Numbered from the stretch's first letter, positions 15,688-23,938 are shown. The stretch is DNA of 44,675 nt from Candidatus Parcubacteria bacterium (GCA_021731405.1 JAKFXN010000003.1:1-44675); one strand, 5' to 3'. Notes: generated by a model not told the origin, from the letters alone. Program-made: numbers and translations.

Positions 15688-16272
15688 ATGCCGAGTCGCA
15701 AACAGACAAACGACACTGCAGAAAGCCAGGAAGAACGTTTTTTGAAAGCTTTCGAGGAGTATAGTGATGCTCTTTTTCGCCATGCGGCGATGAGAATTAG
15801 TAATCGAGAAAAGTCTATTGATGCTGTCCATGACACCTTTACCAAGGTCTGGTCATACGTTAGGGCTGGTCACGAAATTGATTCTTACCGATCATTTTTA
15901 TATAAAGTGTTAAATAATCTCATCATTGATGAGTATCGGAAACATAAAGAAGCATCACTTGACGCCTTGCTCGCTGAACCTGGAATAGACGAAGGTTCTT
16001 TTCCGGAACTTTCTGAAAGTACGGTTGAGGCTCTCGCTGCTACAATTGATGGCCGTAAAGCCTTTGATCTCCTTAAAGAACTACCCGAAGAATACCGAGA
16101 AGTCCTTGTCTTTCGCTTCGTCGATGAGTTGGGACCTAAGGAAATAGGAGAGCTTATTGAAGAGTCAGAAAACGTTGTGTCAGTACGCATCCACCGCGCC
16201 TTAAAGCTACTTAGAAATAAGATTGAGGCAGGTAATGCCGCCGCCGAAAACAAACGAACCACAAAAAAATGA
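15688..16272 (+). CDS. ECF-type RNA polymerase sigma factor
   Basis: Sigma70 r2 (YSDALFRHAAMRISNREKSIDAVHDTFTKVW) and r4 (LPEEYREVLVFRFVDELGPKEIGELI). Confidence 0.9.
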   Translation: MPSRKQTNDTAESQEERFLKAFEEYSDALFRHAAMRISNREKSIDAVHDTFTKVWSYVRAGHEIDSYRSFLYKVLNNLIIDEYRKHKEASLDALLAEPGIDEGSFPELSESTVEALAATIDGRKAFDLLKELPEEYREVLVFRFVDELGPKEIGELIEESENVVSVRIHRALKLLRNKIEAGNAAAENKRTTKK

Positions 16273-17654
16273 AACGCTTCAGCCAACAACTAAATAACAA
16301 AGCCAAAGAGCTCACTTTGAGTGTGGCTGAAAAGCGTGATTTGCGGGATCGCGTGGTTTCGTATATGGAGTATCATCCAGCTACTTTGACTGCAGTGTCA
16401 CCAGAAGCTATTTTTGTGGGGAGTGAATCATATCGATTTTTCAATTTTGATGTATCGCGAGTGTTTAAGTTTGCTGGTACGTTTATCCTTCTTTTTGCGC
16501 TCAGCATTTCATATTTAGCTGAACGAGCGATTCCGGGAGACGTACTCTATGCAGTAAAGGTTGATTTTAATGAAGAGGTACGAAGTACGCTGGCTTTAGG
16601 TTCATACGATAAGGTGGTTTGGGAAACTGAACGACTCAATCGGCGCATTTCTGAAGCGCGGCTTTTGGCAGACGAAGGACGCCTGACAGAAGAGGTGGAA
16701 GCTCAAGTGGCTAGTGCTGTAAAAGAACACAGTGATAACGCCCGAAAGGAAATCGAAAACCTAAAGCTTATTGATAAAGACGATGCAACTCTTGCTTCTA
16801 TCGAGCTCACAACGGCGCTTGATGTACAAAGTACGTCACTCCGAAATCGCACAGAGGTAACAACTGAAGGACAGTCAACAAACCTTATCGAAATAGTACT
16901 TGAAGAATCACAAGCAGCTGAGCTAACTTCCGAAGATGAAAATTTGCCAGCATACGAAAAGTTGAGCGCTAAAATCGAAAGTGAAACAACGCGTGCACAC
17001 GAGTTGCTTCGTGAGGTCGCTGGGGTTGCAACAGCTGAAGAGCAGGTGGATATCAAGCGTCGACTCGATGATATTGATGTGAAAATACTAGCTGCTATCC
17101 AACTTCAGACACAAGATGAGGTAGCTTCACGTCAAGGTCTTGTGGAAGCGCTTCAACAAACGCATCGTCTCATTGTCTTCATGACCAACATTGATGTTCG
17201 TGCGAGTGTGACAGTCGACGAGATCGTGCCCGTGACACTTACAACTGATGAAAAGATTGAGACCGCTAAAAAGCAACTAGAGGAGACAGAAGCTATCCGC
17301 CTCAAAGTAGTTGAACTGCTTACCAGTACTTCAACTCCGGCGATTGAACCTTCAGTTTTGGAAAAAATTACCCCAGCTTTGGAGCAGAGTAGCACCTCAG
17401 CCGCGCAAGCAAAAGCTATCCTAGACGCAGCACCAATAGACGAGCCTGCGCTCTCAATGCTTAGTCTTGAAGCGTACAATGTTATGACAGATATACTGAG
17501 CTTGCTCGGCCCAGTACAAATAGGTACTGAGGGAGAAGCCACAGCTCCTGAAGAAGTTCCAGAAGACGCTCTTGAAGTACTTGAGGGAAACCCTGAAGAA
17601 ACCGCTTCTTCAAGCGCTACTTCAACCGAAGTAGTAGAGGAAACTGAAGCGTAA
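16269..17654 (+). CDS. DUF5667-like membrane protein, putative anti-sigma/signal partner
   Basis: 4-bp overlap with sigma gene; one TM then PGDVLYAVKVDFNEEVRSTLA. Confidence 0.7.
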   Translation: MKRFSQQLNNKAKELTLSVAEKRDLRDRVVSYMEYHPATLTAVSPEAIFVGSESYRFFNFDVSRVFKFAGTFILLFALSISYLAERAIPGDVLYAVKVDFNEEVRSTLALGSYDKVVWETERLNRRISEARLLADEGRLTEEVEAQVASAVKEHSDNARKEIENLKLIDKDDATLASIELTTALDVQSTSLRNRTEVTTEGQSTNLIEIVLEESQAAELTSEDENLPAYEKLSAKIESETTRAHELLREVAGVATAEEQVDIKRRLDDIDVKILAAIQLQTQDEVASRQGLVEALQQTHRLIVFMTNIDVRASVTVDEIVPVTLTTDEKIETAKKQLEETEAIRLKVVELLTSTSTPAIEPSVLEKITPALEQSSTSAAQAKAILDAAPIDEPALSMLSLEAYNVMTDILSLLGPVQIGTEGEATAPEEVPEDALEVLEGNPEETASSSATSTEVVEETEA

Positions 17655-17679
17655 TTAAGTTGCCAGACAGAATTCACAA

Positions 17680-18426
17680 ATGCGAAATAAAATTTTGGCA
17701 CTGCAGTTTCGAGTTAATCCTTTTACTGTAAAACAGGAACAGCTGTGTTTGGAAAGGGAGATGGGCAACCTTGTTGATTTTGAGTTTAGGAACGTGCTAA
17801 ATGAGGAGATTGATTTTTCTGACCCATCTACGCTACTTTCTGCGTATCAAGGGGTAGTGCTCGGAGGTTCGGGAGATCTGGATTTTGATGGCAATCGTCC
17901 AGCGGAAGATGCTGTGCGAATAGCTTCAAAAGAACTAGTACGTAAACTCTCCCCACTCTTTGAGTATTTATTTGCAACTGATACACCAACGCTCGGTATC
18001 TGTTATGGACACCAGATGCTCGGTGCTTTTGCCGGGGCAGAGGTATGTTGCGATCCTGTCCAGAAAAAAACAAAATCCCACACCCTCTCACTTGTCGTAA
18101 AGCAGGAACAGTGCGCGCTCCTTCAAAATCTACCAGATGCATTTGATGCCTACTATGGACATAAAGATGTGCTTGATCGTGTTCCAGAAGGTGCCATGTT
18201 GCTAATGCAAGGAGGAGACGAGTGTCAGGTGCCAGCTTTACAATATAAAAAGAATATATATACTGTCCAGTTCCACCCAGAGCTCAACTATCAAGATATG
18301 CTTGAACGGATGAGGGGCTCAGCCGGGTACTTGCCAGAAGGAGTAGAGCTTGAGACTCTCTACAAAAAGGATATTTGCTCAAATACTATCCTGCATAATT
18401 TTGCTCATTTGGTAGCAGCCCGTTAG
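17680..18426 (+). CDS. class I glutamine amidotransferase-like protein
   Basis: LGICYGHQMLG (Cys) and VQFHPELN (His). Confidence 0.88.
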   Translation: MRNKILALQFRVNPFTVKQEQLCLEREMGNLVDFEFRNVLNEEIDFSDPSTLLSAYQGVVLGGSGDLDFDGNRPAEDAVRIASKELVRKLSPLFEYLFATDTPTLGICYGHQMLGAFAGAEVCCDPVQKKTKSHTLSLVVKQEQCALLQNLPDAFDAYYGHKDVLDRVPEGAMLLMQGGDECQVPALQYKKNIYTVQFHPELNYQDMLERMRGSAGYLPEGVELETLYKKDICSNTILHNFAHLVAAR

Positions 18427-18538
18427 GTTCGTTTACAGGTCGAGAAGAGCGCTCAGTAATAGAGTGCTGTTCTCGGTTTGGAAAAGCCGAAAAAGGCCGC
18501 AAAGTGCGGATGTTCTTTAAAAAATTGAGGAGTTTGAA

Positions 18539-19057
18539 TTGATTCAAGAAGTACAAAGTAGAGAGAGACAAGCTGGGTGTCAAAAATATCCCAGCTCAGA
18601 TGAAAAAGTAAGGTTGCGAGCAGCGGTTGAGTTGGCTCGATCTGAAGTGGCGGACCCGGCACTTTTTATGGCTATGGCCATAAAACATCGTTCGGCTCCT
18701 AGAACCGAAGTGGTGAAAAAAAATCAAATGGCCCACCGGTTCAGGTTTGATTTCCCCGTGGTCATCAAACCGCTTGATGGTCGTCCGATGCAAAAAGCAG
18801 AGACTCAGGCTGAGTTCCGAAAGATAACCGCCGCTCTGAAAAGTGTCGGGTATCAGGTTCAGCCATTTCTCCAGGGCTACACCTTTTTGAAGGTGCGGGT
18901 TGAGGCTGGAAATATTGAGCCCAATTTGCCTCAGCACATTTCTGGAGCCGCTCGTCGCTTGGTGACTTTGCTCGTGGTTCAGGGTGTGCGTGACTTCACG
19001 CTTACCATGGCCACAAACAAAGTGACAACCTACGTGATTGGGGCTCGTCTCAATTAA
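18539..19057 (+). CDS. hypothetical protein, orphan ORF with Shine-Dalgarno
   Basis: TTG start preceded by ttgaggagtttgaa; followed by terminator. Confidence 0.6.
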   Translation: MIQEVQSRERQAGCQKYPSSDEKVRLRAAVELARSEVADPALFMAMAIKHRSAPRTEVVKKNQMAHRFRFDFPVVIKPLDGRPMQKAETQAEFRKITAALKSVGYQVQPFLQGYTFLKVRVEAGNIEPNLPQHISGAARRLVTLLVVQGVRDFTLTMATNKVTTYVIGARLN

Positions 19058-19087
19058 ATAAAATTGCATCTAGTATGCAACAATACA

Positions 19088-19121
19088 AAAGCCGCTTGGG
19101 AAACCAAGCGGCTTTTTTCTT
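19088..19121. terminator. intrinsic terminator
   Basis: aaaagccgcttgggaaaccaagcggctttttt. Confidence 0.85.
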
Positions 19122-19132
19122 TGTGTGTAAGT

Positions 19133-20218
19133 TTAGTTTGAAAGCTCGACTGAGAGGAGGTTGGTGAGAAACGGAGCTAGTGTGTCTGTGAAGACTTCAG
19201 ACCGTAATGCAATATCTCCACTGAGGTTTCGCTCGAGCGAGAAACCTGTTTCTTCCAAAATGGTGCGGTGGATGTGAGACATGGTGATTGCTCGGAGACT
19301 CCCTTCTCCGTCAACAGTATCGTCGCCACGAGTTACAATCATACCAATTACGGTCCCTTCTTCCGTGATAATTGGTCCGCCTGAAGAACCTTCGGCACCA
19401 ACTGCACTTCCGCGAATTGAGAAAACATCAGCGTAATTTGACCCAAAGGTATAGAGTTCTGAGATAGTGGTCGGCGCTACTACAGACAGAAGTGGACTAT
19501 TGGCACCATTTCGGAGTAAGTCTGTAGCAGGGTATCCAGCAGCCAGTACATCAGTGTCTTTAATAGTTCGTGGGAGTAGATCAGAATCAATCTCAAGAGC
19601 AGGGAATACTGATGGTAAGGGTTCTCCTGTAATACTCTCAGTTACAAACAGGAGCGCATAGTCACGTTCACCGGTGCCTGTTGGTGCGACAGCGTCTATC
19701 AGACTAGCATTTTCTTCTACCCAAGTTGGTGGAATATACAAAAGCTCTGCCCGATACTTTGGTTCAGCTGGCGTACCTTGCCGAACCGTACACTCCGCGT
19801 CTCCTAGAGCGTCTGTCTCTTCAAGTAACAAGTACTGTGCCACATGAGCGTTGGTGATGATGACCCCTTCACTATGTACAAAAAATCCAGTTCCAGTGGT
19901 AGTTCTGATGGTAGTCGGGCTTTTGAATGTACAGAAGATATTTACCAGTGCGAGGGCGGGGTCAGTAACCGTTTCACTTTCTTCTAAGGACTCAATCGCC
20001 GCGGCTTTTTGATATTCTGCACTACGAAGCAATATGTCCAGTTTTTTTGAACTGAAGAGGGAAGGAAGAGACGGGAGGCTTCCGTCTACTTCTTCTTCCA
20101 CCATTTCTACGTCTTCATCCTCGGTAGGGAAGAAACTTAAAATGGTTTCAGCCGTGTGGTTGGTAAAAGCTAGGTACGCTGTAAACAGGGTAACAGCGAT
20201 ATCGATGACAAATTGCAT
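19133..20218 (-). CDS. trypsin-like serine protease (HtrA/S1C-like), N-terminal TM
   Basis: GTGFFVHSEGVIITNAHVAQ, RDYALLFV, GSSGGPIITEEGTVIGMI. Confidence 0.87.
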   Translation of the reverse strand: MQFVIDIAVTLFTAYLAFTNHTAETILSFFPTEDEDVEMVEEEVDGSLPSLPSLFSSKKLDILLRSAEYQKAAAIESLEESETVTDPALALVNIFCTFKSPTTIRTTTGTGFFVHSEGVIITNAHVAQYLLLEETDALGDAECTVRQGTPAEPKYRAELLYIPPTWVEENASLIDAVAPTGTGERDYALLFVTESITGEPLPSVFPALEIDSDLLPRTIKDTDVLAAGYPATDLLRNGANSPLLSVVAPTTISELYTFGSNYADVFSIRGSAVGAEGSSGGPIITEEGTVIGMIVTRGDDTVDGEGSLRAITMSHIHRTILEETGFSLERNLSGDIALRSEVFTDTLAPFLTNLLSVELSN

Positions 20219-20399
20219 ATTATAGAAGTATAGCAAGAGTTAGTGGAATTTTTAGGCTTTTGGTGGTAGAATCGTCGGTACTGAAATGTCGTAAGTTCAG
20301 GAAAAAGACGGAGTAGGAGGTGGGCGAGAGTCGCGTAGTGTATCGATGATATAACACGCTGTGTCAGTCAAAATAGAGAGCAAGTAGAAATGTAGCGTC

Positions 20400-20546
20400 G
20401 CGAGGTGTACCTTCGGTTCACCCGCTGCGCTCGGAACGCAAAGATAGAGTTGAGTAACAAACTAGTGTTGCGAGGTGTATCTGAAAGGATACACCCGCTG
20501 CACTCGAAGCATAAAGAAAAGTGAACTTTTCTTTAGCCTCTCGTTT
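20400..20546 (+). repeat. 5' tRNA-flanking structured elements, two tandem units (tRNA-Gly TCC)
   Basis: GCGAGGTGTA...CACCCGCTGCGCTCG and GCGAGGTGTATC...GATACACCCGCTGCACTCGAA; 49-nt segment 20498-20546 matches the tRNA-Arg leader. Confidence 0.78.
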
Positions 20547-20617
20547 GCGGGTGTAGTTTAGTGGTAAAACGACTGCCTTCCAAGCAGTAGTCGGGAGTTC
20601 GATTCTTCTCACCCGCA
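20547..20617 (+). tRNA. tRNA-Gly (anticodon TCC)
   Basis: GCGGGTG/CACCCGC acceptor, ACTGC-CTTCCAA-GCAGT anticodon arm. Confidence 0.93.
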
Positions 20618-20800
20618 CAAATCAGCCGGCCCAGGAACGAAAGTTTCTGGGCCGTTGCTGTTTGTAGCGGGTGAGAAGAATCGAAAGACGGAGCCGGGGC
20701 CCCTCTGGGCCGGCGAGTCGGGGTCGAGGGTACTTACTATAATAGGAGCGAAGCGAACTATTATAGTTAGTAACTCGTGACCGATTCCTCTCACCCGCAC
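20598..20800 (+). repeat. 3' tRNA-flanking structured element 1 (tRNA-Gly TCC)
   Basis: TTCGATTCTTCTCACCCGC (20598-20616) and perfect 19-nt inverted copy (20667-20685); direct copy CCGATTCCTCTCACCCGCAC (20781-20800). Confidence 0.88.
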
Positions 20801-20897
20801 ACTAATTTGACAAAATGTCAATAACTAAGTACTATATAAAAGCTGTGTAAATTTAAAATTACACATCGTGTTCTAACCATTTTTTGAAGGAGCCATC

Positions 20898-21638
20898 ATG
20901 ATTGTGACCCTAAAAGGTGAGTCGACAGAAATGGATCTCAAACTAATTCGGGAATATCCTGAATACAGGGTATTCGAGAGGTCATCTGACGGTGTTCGAA
21001 TCCACATCGACTACAACGGCGAGGTGATCGTTTACAAGAGTTACATTGGATATGAGTTCGCACTTTTACATGAAAGCGATGACAACTGCGTGGCAGACCT
21101 AGGCGATCGGATTGTGATCCAGAGGTACGTCGGCGGAATCTACAACTTCTACAACTACCACATTTGTAAGAAGACCAGAGCGCCAATCGCTTACTTCGAT
21201 AGTCCGGCTGACCAGCCGGAAAACATGGTGCATTTGCCCGCCTATCGAATCTGGGCAAGCTGCGACTTGGGCGCTTACCTGTATGTGCTTGGGATGTATG
21301 ACAACAAAGGTCGCATCGTAAAAAAGAGCGACAACACCCCAGTCAGCATCTCTGAATCTGATGGTACTCAAACCTCAGATTTGCTTGGGCTTCACCGTCT
21401 TAACGACAGCTTCGTTGCTGTTTGCACCAAGAATGGCTGGTTTCATCTTGACCTGGCGACCATGAGGTCAATCACTTACATCAAACCAGAAAATGGCGAG
21501 ACCCTGTCTTACTTTGACGCTTCAACTATGAAAGGTTCCAAGATTGAAGTCAGGAAGGGTTGGAGGAAGTATGGGGTTGACCCGGCTCGATCTTTGATCA
21601 CGCATGATCGCTTCAAGTGGTCGCCAAGCAGGCTCTAG
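20898..21638 (+). CDS. hypothetical protein, orphan ORF with Shine-Dalgarno, bracketed by two tRNA-end elements
   Basis: tttgaaggagccatcATG; TTGACA-N17-TACTAT promoter candidate upstream; terminator downstream. Confidence 0.7.
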   Translation: MIVTLKGESTEMDLKLIREYPEYRVFERSSDGVRIHIDYNGEVIVYKSYIGYEFALLHESDDNCVADLGDRIVIQRYVGGIYNFYNYHICKKTRAPIAYFDSPADQPENMVHLPAYRIWASCDLGAYLYVLGMYDNKGRIVKKSDNTPVSISESDGTQTSDLLGLHRLNDSFVAVCTKNGWFHLDLATMRSITYIKPENGETLSYFDASTMKGSKIEVRKGWRKYGVDPARSLITHDRFKWSPSRL

Positions 21639-21658
21639 TCTGCGATGGGTCCACGACC

Positions 21659-21692
21659 CAGGGGCTGGCTTCGGTCAGCTCCTTTTTTATTT
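21659..21692 (+). terminator. UUCG-tetraloop intrinsic terminator
   Basis: ggggctggc-ttcg-gtcagctcc followed by T tract. Confidence 0.75.
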
Positions 21693-21734
21693 TTCAATTT
21701 CCACCAATACCGTTCTAACGTCGTCCCACAAGGT

Positions 21735-21936
21735 GCACATATGAAAAAGCGCCTTCGGGCGCTTTTTCATATGTGCGGGTGAAGTAAGTGCCATTGAGGC
21801 ACTTGCGTGAAGAATCGAAAAGCGCAGCGATGTTGCGAAGCAACGAGCGAGCTGGGGTCGAGAGTACTTAGATTTTTATGAGCGGAGCGAAATAAAAAGC
21901 TTAGTAACTTGTGACCGATCTTCTCAGCCGCACCCA
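21735..21936 (+). repeat. 3' tRNA-flanking-type element 2 (tRNA-Gly TCC type, downstream of orphan gene)
   Basis: 19-bp UUCG hairpin 21735-21776; inverted GCGGGTGA...GAAGAATCGAA; core; direct copy CCGATCTTCTCAGCCGCAC. Confidence 0.85.
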
Positions 21937-21962
21937 AAAACAGAGTGTTATAATATACGAAT

Positions 21963-22367
21963 ATGTCTAAACGTGGATTCCCATCAATTGGCGGCAGTGA
22001 ATATAAAACCGTTCATCACGGAAGGGAGGTGGTGCCTACTGCAGCTGCTTTGAGTGCTCAGAAGAAGTTGGTTAACTACATGACACCACTCGAGATACAG
22101 TCTTATATTACCGCTGATTTATATGACCCGGTAGCCGAAGAAATCATGATGCGATATATGGAAAAGTATGTCTTAGGTGATTTCAATGGCTTTGCGGAGT
22201 ACTGTGAAGAAATGGCCGACGATGAATTATTTATGGAACGAGTAATAAGTGATTCTCTTTCGAACTCTGATTTAGAGGCAATGCGCGTATTTATGGAGGA
22301 GCACAGAGGGCCACTTTTTGAAAACACGGCTGATATAGAGGAGTTTATCAAGAAGAATGTTCATTAA
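21963..22367 (+). CDS. hypothetical protein
   Basis: TATAAT 21949-21954 then ATG 8 nt later; acidic helical protein. Confidence 0.7.
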   Translation: MSKRGFPSIGGSEYKTVHHGREVVPTAAALSAQKKLVNYMTPLEIQSYITADLYDPVAEEIMMRYMEKYVLGDFNGFAEYCEEMADDELFMERVISDSLSNSDLEAMRVFMEEHRGPLFENTADIEEFIKKNVH

Positions 22368-22447
22368 GATAGTATAAATACAAAGTTTAGACAAAACGTG
22401 TTGACGAAGTATTTCTGAAGCTGTTTGGTCTACTCACTCAGGGTTTA

Positions 22448-22476
22448 CAAAATCCGCCCTCTAGGGCGGATTTTGT
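22448..22476. terminator. intrinsic terminator
   Basis: caaaatccgccctctagggcggattttg. Confidence 0.85.
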
Positions 22477-22487
22477 ATGTCTTTGAG

Positions 22488-22970
22488 TTAGTTTGCAAGC
22501 AACTCCTCCAACTGATCGAGGCCTTGGTTGAAGCCTTCCTTCACTCCCATCTCTACGACAGTAGCAAGGTCTTTTTCACTGGCATAGGTACTAGTAACCA
22601 AAACTTTAGTTACATCACCCTCTTCATCAAACTGGAGGTCCCAATGGCTGATTGGCATGTCTTCGTTGACTATCCCTTCTTCATCACAGAAGCTGTCTAC
22701 TGCAGTGAAAGAGGCTAGTGGGGTGATGAGGAGGTAACTATTAAGGCACCAATGTTTTTCTCCTTCCGGCCCTTCCATAAAGTAGTGCCACGCTCCACCT
22801 TCTTTAAATTCAAAAGACTTGGTTTTAGCTTTCCATGGAGCAGGCGCCCACCATTTTTCAAGGAGCTCACTTTGTGTCCAAGCTGCCCATACTTTTTCTA
22901 GTGGGGCAGTGAATGAACGCTCTGCAATCAAGGTCTTCTTATCTTCACCTAAGGTATAAACTGTTTTCAT
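22488..22970 (-). CDS. SRPBCC/AHSA1 family protein
   Basis: RSFTAPLEKVWAAWTQSELLEKWWAPAPW... Confidence 0.88.
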   Translation of the reverse strand: MKTVYTLGEDKKTLIAERSFTAPLEKVWAAWTQSELLEKWWAPAPWKAKTKSFEFKEGGAWHYFMEGPEGEKHWCLNSYLLITPLASFTAVDSFCDEEGIVNEDMPISHWDLQFDEEGDVTKVLVTSTYASEKDLATVVEMGVKEGFNQGLDQLEELLAN

Positions 22971-22975
22971 ATAAT

Positions 22976-23299
22976 TTATTTACTATTTAATAAGGTCTCA
23001 AGTGCATCAAAGCGAGTGTTCCAAATTTTTTCATATTGCATAAGGCAGTTGTTGGCTAATTTGAAGGTTGCAGGTTCTACAGATACTATCTGTTCTTTAC
23101 CTGCTCTTCGCTTAGTAATGAGCTTGGCTGCTTCAAGTACTGCTACATGCTTGGCAACAGCTGCAAACGAAAGTTTGTATGGTTTTGAAAGTGTACTGAT
23201 GGAAAGTTCTTTTTTAGATACACGTTTCAAGATATCTCGCCGTGTTGGGTCTGACAAAGAATGAAAGATGGTATCTAAGGTACTACTATATTCAACCAT
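22976..23299 (-). CDS. ArsR-family HTH transcriptional regulator
   Basis: LSDPTRRDILKRVSKKELSISTLSKPYKLSFAAVAKHVAVLEAAKLI. Confidence 0.92.
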   Translation of the reverse strand: MVEYSSTLDTIFHSLSDPTRRDILKRVSKKELSISTLSKPYKLSFAAVAKHVAVLEAAKLITKRRAGKEQIVSVEPATFKLANNCLMQYEKIWNTRFDALETLLNSK

Positions 23300-23434
23300 A
23301 TAGTTGAATGATAATATACTGCTGTGAAATGGTCAAGGGTGTTTAAAAGCGGATTTAGAGAATGAATTGACTTCTTTCTTTAAAAAGTATTAACTAGCGG
23401 TTGGCAGTACACTCTCAACCTACAGGAGTTTTCC

Positions 23435-23881
23435 ATGAAAAGATTTTATGTCCAGGTGTCAGCTCCCGGGTCCAATCTCCCTGACGTGCAGTTCTGGAGC
23501 GTGGAAGGGGCTTTGCGTGAGCGCGTCTACCAGTTCAGGTTCCCTGAAGCCTGGAGCGCAGAAGAGCGCGAAGTGGAATTGGCACGGCTGCGGGCTGCAG
23601 CAGAAGGCCTCTCTGGCGACATTCCCAAAGACTTCCTTTTCTTCTTGCTCGAGGACATGGTGGCTCTCGAAGCAGAACAGCTGCAGGTGCGCGAAGCAGA
23701 GATACGTGAACTGGAGGAGCGAAATGCGCGTGAGGCCGAGGAGCAAACGGCTCGCGACGCGGCAAAAAGGCTTGAGAGAAGGCCGCGGGACTTTGGGTCT
23801 GACTTCGGCAATCTCTGCGTCGGGGAACGGGTAGGTTCTTTTTCTCCACGTCGTGAAGATCGAATTGACGGGATGAATTAA
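23435..23881 (+). CDS. hypothetical protein, Glu/Arg-rich orphan ORF with Shine-Dalgarno
   Basis: ctacaggagttttccATG; downstream terminator. Other frames are also open, so frame choice rests on the SD. Confidence 0.6.
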   Translation: MKRFYVQVSAPGSNLPDVQFWSVEGALRERVYQFRFPEAWSAEEREVELARLRAAAEGLSGDIPKDFLFFLLEDMVALEAEQLQVREAEIRELEERNAREAEEQTARDAAKRLERRPRDFGSDFGNLCVGERVGSFSPRREDRIDGMN

Positions 23882-23899
23882 TTCCCGGCCGTGATGTCA

Positions 23900-23938
23900 A
23901 AAGCGCTGCTTAACATTTGTTACGCAGCGCTTTTCTCT
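23900..23938 (+). terminator. intrinsic terminator
   Basis: aaaagcgctgctt...acgcagcgcttttctctt. Confidence 0.8.

Noticed and set aside
20418-20821. Minus-strand ORFs 20418..20618 and 20609..20821
   Set aside because: Overlap tRNA-Gly(TCC) and its inverted-repeat trailer.
23448-23900. Alternative frames 23448..23834, 23459..23746, 23527..23811 and 23535..23900
   Set aside because: All overlap 23435..23881, which has the SD; multiple open frames reflect GC-rich composition.
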